NCBI GenBank assembly: GCA_036924285.1
Contig: JAYKYS010000005.1
Span: forward strand, 27,192,001 to 27,256,000
Source: Asterella californica
Lineage: Eukaryota; Streptophyta; Marchantiopsida; Marchantiales; Aytoniaceae
Length of the DNA stretch: 64,000 bases
Direction of reading: 5' to 3'
A program made the position numbers and the translations under genes. Below, in pieces: positions 30,536 through 43,881 of this stretch. Under the pieces are notes generated by a model that did no database searches, was not told the origin of the DNA, and saw only the letters and a program-made list of their open reading frames with translations. Position 1 is the stretch's first letter, and each line of letters starts with the position of its first letter.

Positions 30536-32951
30536 CGTACTGTCTAGGAAGTCCTAGAGTTGATTTCAATTTTGTTGTAAATATCAGATGCTGAGAATTG
30601 CTAACCAACTTCTGCCAATCCTGTTCAGAATCTACCGATGAACCTCCAAACAAGCAAGTCTAAACTATAGATACATGCGAACAGAAGATCGGACCGTCTT
30701 ACGTACAAATTCATCATCTGCTCAAACTGCAGGTTATAAATTAAGAAGCCCTAGGCAACGAAACATCACAAATCCTAAAGTGAGTGTACATTATCTAGAA
30801 TGAAGCTAATATGCACCTTTAATGTCATGAGCTTCCAGTTGTACATGCAGCTCTGTCTACTTCGAATCTGAAAGATTGTACTGCAATGACAGTATACTTC
30901 AGTATCCACGTAAAGAAGGAAGATAGAGCTACGCATTTGCACCTCCCAACTAAGCTATTTCCTCCATAGCAAGGTTGATCTCGCTAGTATATGATTTGTT
31001 CGGGTTAAGACAATGCCGCTGCTCATCCATGTCAGAACCCAATCTGCATTCTCGATCATCATGAGAGCATTTAGTGCACTGTTAGCCTTCTCGGAATTAA
31101 ATCCCCTGATCCATGTTTTGATCGTGACATTCTCGTCACTTCCAGTTCTCACTTTGATATATCATGATCGGAACTTTGATGCAAGTTTTACATTAATTGA
31201 ATCACATGACCTGCGACCGGGGAGACAGAAGTTCATCGATTACCTTGTCCAAAGTAGTGACTGTCTGTATGCTTGTTCCAGTCCTATCGACAAAAAGCTG
31301 CCTTCTGGTTTCGATCATGATCATATGATTCAAAGCGGTTCCTAGCTACATTTCTCAATTTAAGCTGGAACATGAGTGCTGGCCTCACTGTACAACCAAG
31401 CTTATATCTATGCTTGTCCTCTCATACGTGAGTCGAGTCCTGTGGAGTAAATCGGTCATCATTCATAGGAAGAACTGAATAGCACTTCAGCATGTTGTAC
31501 TTCACTCAAAGCTGCGATACTTTCCTTGACGGCGCCGCCTGCTGCTGCAGGAACATCCACCAGTTCCAGATCTCTGATTTACCCCTGCAGAATCTCACAA
31601 TAAGTTTATGGCAAGTCGTAAGATAGTGACAATTTCACTATTTGTTTATTTATTCAAATTCTTTAAAATTTAAACCTAATAAGTAGAATAGTTAAATATT
31701 TTTGAAATTTAGTCCTTATTATCTTTTCTGTTAAAATGTTTTTAGTTCATTCGTGCCACCTCAAGGCGACTCGTTTGCATATTATTCACCTCTTCTATCT
31801 TTGGACGGAAGAGGAGAAAATGTATTAACTTATTATCTAATATTTTATTAAAACTATTTAGATAATGAAGTAATGTTACAATTATTTTATGTATATTTCA
31901 TACGATTATGAAACTAATACCAATTGAAATGTATGTATGTAAAGTTTGTGTCAATATTTTTTGATATTCCCATTGACTTTTAATTTGAAAAGCATATATA
32001 GTTAAAATGTACTTATAAAAATTGATAAAAACACAAAGCGAAGGCTACTTGAAGATGATGGAACATGTAACACTACACCTTTATTTTGTCTATTTTATAA
32101 CAAGGTCCCTCCAGTAGTCAATCGAAGATTTATTATCCTCTTTATTTGCCCGAATCCAAGATTTTACTGTTAGCTTTTCGTCTTTTTTAGTTATTTGTCG
32201 AAAAGCCCATGTTGCACTTTGGTGCATATATTTAGCTGTTGCTAACCCACTAGTGCACAAAAAGACTCATTATGGAGACTTGAATCTCACACCAATGAGA
32301 AAACGATAAATACCATTCCGCTATCTTTCGGAAGAGACATAACCCGGTTGAATCATCCTTGTAACTTTAGACATTCTTTTGTAATTAATAAATTTTTAAT
32401 TATTCATTATTAAGTTATCTATGGATTCTTTTGTTCCCGGGGATTTCACAGTCCGTCTAATATGGAACCATAAATCACATAATAAAGGTCTTAAAATAAA
32501 TATTTAAGAAATGATTAGTTAATCACAATATAAAATTTAATACCCAAATATATAATGAATGAAGATGCAGAAAAAACATTCAATCTTAATAGAGATTAAA
32601 AGAGTAAAATATCAGAGATTCTGATGTCTAACTCATGGTTCTCGGTCCGAAAGCGGTTAACCTTGCGATTGAGTAGCTTGTTCTCATCCTTTAACCTCTG
32701 TCAATTGACGGGTGAGTTTACTCTTCGCTTGACACACGGCTTCTCATTCCTCGTGAATGGTGATGTCGATGCAAACTGTTGGAGTTTGCCAGAGCTTATC
32801 CAACTCCTGTTGCATTTGGATCACTCGTTCTCAAGCTAGGATAGGTTCTGCTTGAATTCCATCAACTAGGTTCAATCGGATTCGGAGGGCCTCAACTTAC
32901 GTCTTCAGTTGAACCATATGGTCCTGAGTGAGTTGATCGTCGTCCGAGCAA
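30536..32951. other. AT-rich non-coding region
   Basis: No gene supported. The longest frame (31013-31345, plus) shows no domain and no biased composition. 31640-32600 is very AT-rich. Confidence 0.6.
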
Positions 32952-33315
32952 TGTTCCGTTCTTTGATGAGGAGTAGTTCTTTCTCGAGCTGGTCCGATAG
33001 CACCAAACCGCCTTGTTCCTTAAGCTGCTCCAACCATTTTGACTTGCACTTTCATCTCGATAAAGGACTCATGATGTTGGTCCCACTCTTGCATCTTCTG
33101 AGAGGCTTGAGAAATAGAAACATACAAAAAATAGAATACACATTGTCTGGAAAAGAAAACAAGAAGCATACAAGAATAGCCAAACCAACATCATGAGTCC
33201 CTTATCGAGATGAGAGCACAAGTCCAACAAGGGTTGGAGCAGCTCAAGGAGCAAGACTTTTTGGTGTTATTGGAACAGCTCGGGAAAGAACTATTCCTCA
33301 TCAAGGAACGAAATG
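32952..33315. repeat. Imperfect inverted duplication, ~130-bp arms, ~103-bp loop
   Basis: The left arm (32952-33081) and right arm (33185-33315) are reverse complements with scattered mismatches. The innermost 26 bases differ at one site (CTCGATAAAGGACTCATGAT against CTCGATAAGGGACTCATGAT). The loop is A-rich. In transcript form it would fold into a long hairpin. Both arms derive from sequence that could encode a Leu/Glu/Gln-rich helix. Confidence 0.85.
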
Positions 33316-33900
33316 AAACACTGACGAGAAGTCACATCATCATACCTGGCTTTGGCCGCATCCAACTTAGCGGAGGCTTCTTGGACTAACTCTTTCATAG
33401 GTGTCTTTGCTCTCGACAACTTGAAGATCTGCATAATGTTGACCTCTGTCCGTAGTTCTCCACCAATTCTCTAATTGCACCGAGAAGATGACATAAGTGC
33501 AAGTGTGGATACCTACTCGTTACCTTCGACCATTTTGACTTCATCCAATTCTTCATCCCTAATGGATTCTCGGTGGTAGATGTCACTTCTCTTAACAAAA
33601 GTGACATCGCAATCTCGGATTTGAATCGGTTTTTCGAGATCCAGTTCTGTAAATGCTCCAAGATAGAAGTCAAACCCTAGTGCCGGAAGGAAGAACATGA
33701 TAATACATATAGAGTGAGAGAAGGAAGTGAAATGGATCTGTAATTTGTCTTGAGGACTTATGAGTGCTTTTTCTTTCTTTTCCTCTTCTACGTGGGATGG
33801 AGCAGGAATGTTGAAATTCTGCACAAGGAAAAACCACAGTAGCCTTAAAACTTGTTTGTAAATTCCAAACCTTTGAAAAATTCATGAAGATACTTTCTCA
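33316..33900 (-). other. Possible decayed exons of an unidentified gene
   Basis: On the minus strand, 33513-33824 reads LEKPIQIRDCDVTFVKRSDI then DEELDEVKMVEG and a possible donor GTAACGAG. A second piece at about 33345-33410 reads MKELVQEASAKLDAAKARYD. The composition is protein-like and charged, but I recognise no family, and stops separate the pieces. It may be a captured gene fragment or chance. Confidence 0.25.
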
Positions 33901-36791
33901 TGATATCTCGTTCATTTCTTCCTTTCCCAATCGACTGAAGGAACTACTCTCAGAAAAATCTTCCCTGATCTCTTGAAGTTTCTAATAGCTGAGATGCCTT
34001 ATTTCCTTTTTCTGAAACACTAAGAAGAACTTGGAGTGCTTGGTCATTCTGGGACAAAAATAGATGGCAGCAGCAGAATTACAATTGAGCAGCCGAAGGA
34101 GATAGTCTACAAGGCTAAGGCGGAGGCTGTGTTGGAGATGAGAGCTCAGTTGGGACAAATAATCTCTCTGAAGACTATGTTGACACGTTCTCGTGTCATG
34201 GACCGGCTCCTACCTGAAATTCAGACTTCGATGCTTGTCGCTCCAAAGCCACTCATGAGAAAAACAAGCTAGACCCTAGTTTACTCTGCTGACTGGGTAT
34301 TTATGGCTCCAAGCGCTATACTAAAGACGCAAGAGGTCTGCTTCCTCATTTTTTGAAGAAAACTTGTACGTACAGCTGCCCCCGATTGTTATAAGGGGGC
34401 AGCTTAAGAGGTCAGCTTGTTTTTACGACTTGTCGATGGACGGTTTGATGATTTGGGAAATCTAATACACGCGCGCAAGGTGTCATTAGATTCAGATCTG
34501 TGCAGGCTACGCATGGATTAAGACAGTTCGAGAAGAGGCGGATCAAGGGATGTGTTCTGGGAGAAATTGAGAATGAAGGGGATTTGAGAGCTTCAATGAT
34601 CTATGAAGGAGAGTTGGACCGTTCAGGCCATTCTGAAGTCTAAACTTGTTGTCCTTAGATCCATCGAGATCAAAACAACAAGTTCTTCAGGAAATTGAAG
34701 ACATTACAAAGTTTCATCGGGCGGTTTGGGAGTTCTGAGTGAAATTGGCTCGCAAGAAAGCGCTTACGTCATATTTTCGTTCGCATGCGACCTGAGATTA
34801 GTTTGTTCTTCGCGATCTGTGAGCCAAGCTCTTCGTTCTTGGTGCCTACGTGATCAAGGAGTCTTCATCCACGCATAGGAGAAGACCATGTGTGGATTCG
34901 ATTGGGTGTGGTGAGCGAGTTTGAGCCGCAGGGAGTCGATTTACGTCAGTTTTTTACAACCTACGACCAAATTTCTTGCGTGGTTTTGCAAAGGGAACTC
35001 CAAATGGCTTGTTTGGAGTCTTGTTGGGTTCAAGAGAGCTAGATCTATCCACCAGAGAAGACGGATATCAGATCAGGTGATCCGTTTGAGCGATGTGTGC
35101 GGTTTTAAGCTGCAGGGAGGAGTTTTGGAAAGTTCGATCACCTGCAACAGAAAATCGAAGATATCTCGGCTGTTGGGAGTCAGATCTGAAGATTTTCTGG
35201 GCCAAATGAGTCAAGGAAGAAGATCCTATCGACATCTGAAGACTGTTTGATGAAAGAAGAAAGTTCTCAGATAGGTCTTTTTCAATTTCTTCGCTACGGG
35301 TTTTGTCCTTTTGAGTTCGTTAGAGTTCCGGTTGGTTATGTACAGCTTGTGGTAGCTAGCTTTACCTAAGAGCCTGTACATGGATGCTGTTTGGACTTGG
35401 GTTTGAATCGTGTGATGGTGGTGCAACTCTTTTTGTTAGCAAAAGGAAGTTTTTCTTGCTTTGAGCTACGCATCGATAGTTTTGGGTCTCGTTTTAGAGG
35501 GTTTTGAAGCAGATTATAGATCGTTCTGGTCTGTTTCTCAGTTTTGTGGTTCTTAGGGAGAAAGAACCAGATGTGTATATATGTTGGGAGTTGGTATATA
35601 TTGCGACGTTCGTTTTCGTACGTGTTTTTCTCTATCTTGTCTTTGTTCAGCACACATCATCTCCACAACCAAGAATGTTACGTTTTCTTGGACATCCTTC
35701 ATGCCAAATCTGACACGACAACGTCAGGTGGAGGAGTATGTATAGCTCAAGAGGAGAGAGTGAGAAGGTCAGAGATCTTGTTCCAGTCTTCTTATGAGCC
35801 CACTCAAAAGAAGATTAGGGAGGTGGTTAGCATTTTAGAGGATTCATGATGGTTGCTGGAGGACTCTCTACTCTGCACCTTCAAGCTTTAAGAGGATATC
35901 AAGGACATGATCCAGCAAGGAAGAGAGACCATGCTATGTCTTTTGATCTCTTGTGGAGCAAGAGGGGTCATCTGTCGATGACAAAGAAGATGCACTTGAC
36001 CCTAAGGAGATAAGACTAGTAGATTCAGTCCATTCTCATCTTCTCTCATCTACTAGGACGTCAGATCAAGATGTGGATACAGTTTAGAGATCGACCTACT
36101 AGATGTCAACGTACTGGATATCATCGTCAATCTTAGATAACAAGTATTAGGTATCTCAGATTAGATTTCCACTTGCTATTTTAGTACTTATTATTTTGAA
36201 GCACCATTTGTCAAGTCAAGAAAGTAGACTCTGATCATCTTTCTATTTTTAATCATTATATCTCACGGTGTCTTTTTTTGGTCTCTGGGGCTGGAGGTGG
36301 TGTCCTTGGGTGCATGTGTGTGTGCGCTTAGAGATTATAAAGGCTTGCTTGCTTGTGCTTCTTTTGTGATCTGTTAGGTACTACAACTTCTTGTTAGCTA
36401 GTTCTAGGAAGGAGTTTGAGGATCTAGGAGAAGCTAGAGGAAAGAGTCAAGCTTGGGTTACAACTCTTATGTGTAATCTTGACTCTATCTTCCTCAGTAG
36501 TGGATTTTATACCTATAGGTCTGTGGATCTTCATGCACATCTATGAGTAACATGTATGTTTTCTTGGAGGTCAACTAAGTTGAGGGTGTGCTAACCATGC
36601 CGAGAAAGAAGAGAGAGTAAGGAGGAGTTGAGAGTTAGTGAGATATGATGCTAAGTACCAAGAGTAATGTGAAGCCAACATTCTGTTCAGCTAAAAGGGA
36701 GTGGCATGTGTAAGGATAGATTACTAAGAAGAAATGAATCCATTTGAGATTACTGTAATACACTTAGAGTCTTGATCTATCCATCCACTCA
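33901..36791. other. Non-coding region, possibly remains of an LTR element hosting element B
   Basis: No convincing gene. One frame at 34036-34272 (plus) is Lys/Glu/Leu-rich without a recognised domain. TA-rich, pyrimidine-rich and Gypsy-leader-like sequence occurs, but I cannot define ends. The last five bases (ACTCA, 36787-36791) are the target duplication of element B. Confidence 0.4.
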
Positions 36792-38416
36792 TGTAGTGAC
36801 GTAGGATTTCTCCTTTTGCCCATTTAGTATACAAGATATCGTTCCGACAGAGGATTTGCACAAGTAACGCTGCTCTAAGTTCTAAGATCTGTTCAAACAC
36901 ACAAACACACGGGTTTTGCCTAGAAATCCCGTCTTCTCACAAAAACCACACAAAACAACACGTCTTCCAGACACGCCAAATGGTGCTCTGGACCCAAACA
37001 AACAACTACCAATTACAATATCATACAACTATTCACAGAGAAGCTCAGGAAGACGATCTTCCTGCTTCCAGGTTGCTTCTTCCGGTCTTCTCGATACCGT
37101 CTTCCCGAAGCGATTCTCGTCTTCTGGGGGTTTAGCTCGTCTTCTCACACCTCCAGAAGGCTGTCCGGCTTCGCAGAAGTCGACTAGTAACAGTCGTTAC
37201 ACCTTATTCTCACACTCACATTCCAACGGGTTGGATAATTCACAGGGTGTATGCCCCCTGTAGCCTTCCCAGGCTTCTGCCTACGAAAGTTGTCTTCCTG
37301 CAGCACTACAACGACATTCACCTTCACGGAAGCTCAATAGAAGTATCGGAAGCTCACTATAAGAAGATAAGAAGATGGGGAAGATGGGGGAAGATGGGGA
37401 AGATGAGAAAAGCCAAACAAGAGAAAACAAGATGAAAAGAGTAAATTAAGATTCCGACAGGCTTCTAGTCCGGATCCTGACTAACAAGCCATCCCTGCTT
37501 GTAATAGTTTGGGGAGGAAGACAACAAACGTGAGTACTGTAGCACCGTCTTCTACTCGAGGATGTCGTCTTCTGTTGCGGGAAGAATGCTTCTTTCTTCT
37601 TCACTTCGCTGCTCTGACTGCTCTGTCTTCTGGGATCCCTTACCCAGAAGACCGTTCGTACGTAGATCCCAAGTGCTCTATTGAACGAGTCAAGCTACAC
37701 TCCACAACTATTGACATTCACCGCCACTCAAGAAGAACACTTCCCATGCACAATTGGGAGCGAATTCAATACATTCCACCACCCAGAAGACATGAGCGAA
37801 GCTGCTGCACCCAAATCCACAATCTATTCCCCGAGAAGAAGTCACAATGACATTGGGAAGCTCACTCCCGCTACTTCCTGCGTCTACTTCTCGACACACC
37901 AGTCTAGCTAACAGGCCTGCACGAGGATGCCGTTCCCTGTTCCTAGACTGTCCACTACTTCTATCTACATCTTCGAACCACTGCTGGTGCGAATATGCAG
38001 ACCCCTCGTGTATATTCCAAGACTATTCGTATGTTTCCAACAACGGGTGTAGTGCGCTAAGACTGTCTCTGCTCTAATGTGTCTCGCCTGCCTGTCTGTA
38101 GAATCGGTGTGTATGTTCAGTTACTACAGAATTCTACAGAACTGGCAGAGCTCCATTTCCTACTCTACGATCCTACTTAACCATCTGCCTCGAGAGTCAG
38201 GGGAGGCGACCACCAGGGAGAGAGAGAGAGGCGCTGACAAGAGGTTGTCACCTCACATGCATGCGGTCCCTCTTCCCAATTAGCCCTCCACTGTGTTACT
38301 CCTACGCTACCTATGCTGCCACATGGGGTCCTAACTATTTTTACATGGAAAACTGCCACCCTTAAGATAGCATGTCCGATCCTACTAAATCTGGAAGTGT
38401 CGATTGAGTTTGCTAA

Positions 38417-40435
38417 CTACTCTGATTGCTCGGTGGCAATCTCCACATGATCTGCTCCTACCGGAGCTACTACTTCGACTTCTGATGGGCTGGGAAGCCC
38501 TGCACTTACCTCGGGTACCACTGAGGTAGCTTCCCTCTCCTCGCTCTTCGCTGGCCCTGCTGTTTCTGCGGCTGCGTCTTCCTCGGCTTCGACTTCGGAA
38601 GACGGAATGGTCTTCTGGGAAGACGAGTCGAATGGTGCATCTTCGGTCTTCTGAGGCACAGATGCAGTACTAGGGACCATGGCGACCTCATAGGGGTCCG
38701 AGGAAGTCGCTTCCTCCACGCGGAATATCTGGGAAGACGGCTCGTCTTCCTGTCTTCCAGAAGACATCATGTCTTACGGGGCGTCTTCTGGAGTCTTCTC
38801 GTCTTCCAACGTTGTCACCACCAAGTGTACAGCGAGATCGAACTCCTCCTTCTCCATTCTGGACCCAGTCGAGGGTGCTAGGGCTTGGGAAGATGCGGTT
38901 GCAGGTGTCGGAAGTGAAGGAAGACCATAAAGTGTCTTCACTCCTTCTATCTGTCTATCCAGGTACCTGAATATGTTATCTCTGCATTCCACCAACCTCG
39001 TCTTGGACCCGCTGTCCCATTCCCTAGCTAAGGTAAGTAACTTCTTACCCGCGGTGAAGTTGAACTTCTTCCGAAGCGCTTCTACCGACTGAGCTAGCAT
39101 CTTCTGCGCACGAGCCTCCGCTGCTTCCCTTTGCGTCTTCTCCATTACAGCTCGCACTTCTGCGGCTTCTCGCTGCATCTTCCAAGTGGTCTGCTCTTCT
39201 GCGAGGGCAGTGATCTTCTCCCGCACTCGGAGAACTTCCTGATCGCGCTGCTGTACTCGCGCCTGCAACTCCTAGTTGCTCTTCCGAAGTTGCATCGACT
39301 CCTTGGCAGAAGCGGCTGCTTCCGCCTTGTACCTGGCTGCAAGCTTCTCCGTGGTGCGGAGACTAGCTTCCAGCGACTCCGTCTTCTGCTGGCTGTCTTC
39401 CTGTCGCAGCAAGGTGCGAAGGCCGAATCCAAGCTGTAAGGGCTTCTCCTGTGCCCTCGCTCTTCTCTTTGTGCTTCCTCGCATCGCAATAAGAGCGCCC
39501 ATCCATCCTTCGTCTTCTGGAGTCTTTGGAAGACTCCCAGGTGTTACAAAAGCTGTCTTCTGCTCCGATCGGGTACTCAACAAGTCTTCCTCCGAGTCCG
39601 ACTTCGATCCTGAATGAATGAGGGAGATGGGTGTCCTCAGTACACTTCTGTGACCCATCTTCCTCACTGACGTGGCGTCTTCCGACCCACTAGACTCGTC
39701 TTCCCTCACCAGAAGCGTCTTCTGGTGAGAGCCGGGTCTCAGTTGTGGCATCAGAGTGGGAGGGGGCGTTGCTGCTGCCTCTCGGTCATCGTCTTCCGAG
39801 GTCTCCTCCTTCACCTCCTGTCGTTCCGTTGGCCCATACACTGCCAGCTGATCTTCCCTAAGATCCCCCATGGCTACATACAAGTAGCAGAAGAAGGGCG
39901 TCAGATGTCCTCCCGCCGGGGTACCCAAGTATGCTAGTTCCGTCTGTACATAGTTGTGGATGTACGCGCCCCAGTAGATTGGCACTCTGTCATCCCACAC
40001 TGATTCCAGGAACTCCACGTCCTGATCTCCTAAGTACCTTGTCTTCTGCGCTTTTCCCTTGGGGAAAAGATGCAGAAACAACTTCGCCAGAAGTCGCTTC
40101 TTCGGCTCCCGGTAAGACTCTATCTTCCAACCGTTCCTCCCCTGCCTGTCTTCCACGAAAAGGCAGGTGGTACTCCCAAGCACATGCCACGAACTCACGA
40201 CCCTAGGCAAGATCTTCTTCTCGTACCAATATCCTCGGTTCTCGGACTCAGGCCTGTGAAACGTCTGAGTGGTGGTAACGCGGTGGTAACGCGGCCCACA
40301 CCTCCTCCAGAAGCCCTTGATCTGCGAGGTTCCAATCCCACAGGAAGAAGTCGAGACCCAACTCCTTGAGGAAAGGAGTGGCCTCGGCCAATTCTGCCGT
40401 GGGTAACACCAAGCCTCGCGGATGCATCGACATAC
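38417..40435 (-). pseudogene. Element B copy of the LTR-encoded coiled-coil protein, broken
   Basis: Start ATG at about 40433 (MSMHPRGLVLPTAELAEATP). A frameshift with a small deletion occurs near 40290-40250, where A has a ~30-residue segment missing here. The frame is then clean to 39272 through LGLDFFLWDWNLADQGLLEE (before the shift), PIYWGAYIHNYVQTELAYLG and the acidic linker. About 85 residues present in A, between MRGSTK and RAQ, are deleted. TAG at 39272-39274 replaces the CAG of A (SNQELQARVQQ). Further stretches at 38774-39268 (coiled coil, EALRKKFNFTAGKKLLTLAR) and 38417-38770 (ending EIATEQSE) complete it; a TAA at about 38774 lies between them. The N-terminal part is the best conserved. 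Confidence 0.65.
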
Positions 40436-41321
40436 CTGGAAGATCTGTTGCACTAAACCACAAGCACCTACTATGAGCTGAAGGCTCAGTTCTTCCCGAG
40501 TGCCCACAGTCTAGCTTCTACTTCTCAGAAGACGAAACTAGTCTTCCAGAAGACAGCTACTCCGTATTCCGGGATTCTAACAGTACTTCCTAGATAGCTC
40601 TCGTCTTCCGAGCTATATCTAAACAATCCTATCTAAGCAAGGCCTCGCATGGATTACCAAGAAGACAACCCACCTTGCATTACATCCTACTTCCTATCAG
40701 AAGATACAAGATATGCGAGAAGTAGAGTATGAGAAAGGTTCAGAAGATGGTTGTGGGCTCCTGCGGTGACAGTGGCCTCTGAGAAGACACTTGGGACAGC
40801 TTCCGATTCAATGTCTTTCTCGGAAGACTTCTCGAAGTCAGACTTCCCTTCACTGGTCTCACCTGTCTTCGTCTTCCTACACGCAATCTATCCTCACAAC
40901 AGACTCAAGACAACTGCACTCTGTTCTTTTGACGTCTCACCTCTCATACGCACTCAGAAGAAGCTTGTTGCATGATGAGAGACATGACCCTCGACCATTC
41001 CCTCCAGATTCTGCCAGCAAGACTTCTCACAACTCTCTTCTAAGTTCGGGAAGAAGAAGGAACGGCTGCTATGGATCGGACAGAAGAGACCCGAATGGAC
41101 CCTCGCGTCTTCTCGCTCATTTTGCCAGCCTTCAGTCTTCTAGTCTCTCTAGGAAGATGGGGAGTTGAGAAGCTTGGAAGGCCGGGAGGCACAGGCCTAG
41201 TTCCCGACTTCCAACTTCTCGAATTAACACAACAACTCACCACTCCATTCAGGATTCGTACCAAGCCTCCAAACACAAAAGCAAAGCAAATCCACTCTTG
41301 ATACGAATTGTGTTCAGTCGA

Positions 41322-41363
41322 CTTCCGAAGACAGTCTTCCGAAGACAGTCTTCCGAAGACAGT
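41322..41363. repeat. 14-bp tandem repeat (three copies) of the GAAGAC motif in element B
   Basis: CTTCCGAAGACAGT occurs at 41322, 41336 and 41350. The matching place in A (about 15489-15515) has fewer copies, so the array is unstable. Confidence 0.9.
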
Positions 41364-42439
41364 CAAGTTCAAGAAGCGTCTTCCGAAGATGTTCCCATCT
41401 TCCGAATCGTCTTCTGTTCCAAGTTTCGGGGATAGAGAGGTAAGGGGATAGGGAAATTGATAGTTGGGGTCTCCAATTTGAGGGCTAGGAGTAGGGAAGC
41501 TCGAATTGAGCTCGGGAAGAAGCAAGGAGATGTCTCGACAAAAATTGGACAGCGCTTCCGCGCCCAATGTCTCAATAGAAAGAATGGGGGTGGGGTAATC
41601 GATCAGGCTGCCTGCACACAATCAAGGAAGCGCGGGGAGTACCAAGAAAAGGCGAGAAGAAGTGGGAGGGGAAAAGAACAGGAGGAAGAACCTCTACAGT
41701 CTTCTTCGGCTCCCCGAGTTGCCTTCGACCTCCGCGCGCTTCTGGCTCTTGTCCTAGCTTCCAATGCGACTCCACACGACTGCGCCTGCTGTCAATTTCG
41801 ATCCACACCTTGATTCCACCTCTGCTTCTACTCGCCATTCTTCACTGTCAGCTTCTCGGAAGCTCCACAGAAACGCCTTCGCTTTCTCTGCTATTTGTGC
41901 TCCCGCAATTCGATCTCACCCTTCGCCTAACTGCCAACTTACTCTCTCCTACCTCGATGTCTCACTTGATTCCTCTCTCAATCGATCTTCTTCAGGCGCG
42001 CTATGCTGCGGGAAGTTAGAAGGTGCCTAATGTGCTTCCTCGCGCATCTTCCTCGCAGATTAGGGGTTCTCGTCCTTGGTGTCTTCCTGACCTACCTACC
42101 TATTCGGTGCGCTTCAGTAGGTACACCTACTGTCTTACCCGAAAACTCGTGGTTGGTCCTTCGCGGTCGCTGTCTTCTGGAAGATAGGTGTCTTCCGCCG
42201 TCTTCCCATCTTCCGCCGTCTTCTCGTCTTCTGAAGACGCAACTGAGAAGACGATCTTCCGAAGACGGTCGTCTTCTGAAGAAGTCTAACTTCTTATTAC
42301 AAACAGCTCTTAAGATCATCTTCCTGTTAAGGAAGACGTAACCTTAAGTAACAACGCTTCTTCAGTTATACAAACAAGTCATTATTCTTAAAAATTTCAA
42401 AAATTCGTGCATCCTGTAATTTGTGGGCACCACAACTCA

Positions 42440-43881
42440 ACAAAGAGAGTGAATCATCATTCAACATACAAGGGAGTCACATGATATCAACTGAAGAGTC
42501 TACTACCTCATCATTCTAGAATTCTATCATTCTAATCTATATAGAGAAGTAGCAAGTAGTTAGGAGAGAGTACTAACAATGAAGAGTTCTTGGTGACTAA
42601 AAATTGTAGTATATGTCTTCTCATTTGGAACCAGTGGTAGAGGACGTATGCAAGAGATCCATTTCTGTACCCAACATGAGGTTGATGTCATATTTTTCTG
42701 AGTGAAGAAGGTACTCATGACACCAACTGAGTTCAGTTATATAGTGTATTATTGAGGCCGATGCTAGAAAGTTAACAATTGGAGGTTCACACTTCGTAAG
42801 CTAGCGTATCAAAGATCAACATCTACTTTTCGTTGGGAGGGTCCTGAGTATATTTTCAAAGTGAGATCAGATTACTGAGTAGCTTAGGAGAGCTCTGTGA
42901 TAGAGAGCTACCTGCTCAATAGTTTTTGTGGATTTTGGTTATATTTAAGGAGAGAAATGTGAGTTTGACCTCCAAAATAATGTTATGATCAGTTTTACTG
43001 CAAGTTACAACGGTTTAACTCTAATTCTCTTGGGGACGATATCTTTTGTACTACTAATGATGTAAAAAGACAAACCTTGTGCTTTACACTTGTGTAGTCT
43101 TGGACGAAATGTATGCAGCGGAGGGATCCAAATGTAGCAGATGGAATTCTTTTCTTTTTGCAGCTTCCAACTTCTCTATCACAAGGTGACTCGTGTATAC
43201 GAGATGAATTCTCAATGCTGCAAGGAGGTAAATAGCCTTAGCATAAAAGGAAAATTATAATGAATTCAGACTTGTAGCATTCAGTCTAAACTACCTTTCC
43301 CCCTTTATGAGGGAACTTGTGGTTCAAGAGCTTTGTCATTGATTATAAGCTATGTACATGGTGGAGGAAGAGTTATAGTTACTGTAGTTTGGAGGATAAG
43401 CTTGCATCATTTGTACACTTTGCTGCTATCTTACTCAGGGATAAAAAATATAGTATAGAGAGATACTCTCATTCAGGTAGTAGCTTTTTGTACTGATAAG
43501 AGATTTCTTTTGTATTTTATGTTAGAGATGACATGTTGTCTCTGTAGACGTTGCATCATCTCATCTTCTAGTAGTCATCTCGTATTTTTACAGAGACAAC
43601 CAAACATTTTGTCAGACGTTGTGTCCTCTCTATCACAGTTTCAATAAAGAACATGCATTTACATGATTTGGGATCTCAATTAGAAATATAGACAGGAGAG
43701 ACAATGTCATATTCTAGACCTTGCTACTTGGTGATCATATATGGAGTGCCATACGAGTTTTATCTATCTTTGGAAAAGCGACTAGAGATGTGATATTGCA
43801 AGAACAACAACATGAGAATATGGATATAGGGTCATCTATCGCGCTGTCATCTATGTCTTGTAGATGGAGCAGTCCAATTAT
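42440..43881. other. Non-coding flank of element B with LTR-end-like block
   Basis: No gene seen. GGGGACGATATCTTTTGTAC at about 43032 closely resembles GTGGGAACGATATCTTGTAT near the end of element A, and so may be the right end of an older, related LTR into which B inserted. Its left end was not identified. Confidence 0.4.

Larger units (their letters stand above)
36792..42434 (-). mobile_element. Element B: inverted sister of element A (5.6 kb, solo-LTR-like)
   Basis: On the minus strand it begins at 42434 with TGTGGTGCCCACAAATTACA and ends at 36792 with ACGTCACTACA, the same termini as element A. It is flanked by ACTCA at 36787-36791 and 42435-42439, a perfect 5-bp target duplication different from that of A, so the two inserted independently. 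It is about 290 bp shorter than A, mainly through a deletion in the coding part. It lacks pol and lacks internal direct LTRs. Confidence 0.85.

Noticed and set aside
31013..31345. 110-codon plus-strand frame
   Set aside because: Average composition and no motif; the opposite strand is also open, which suggests chance.
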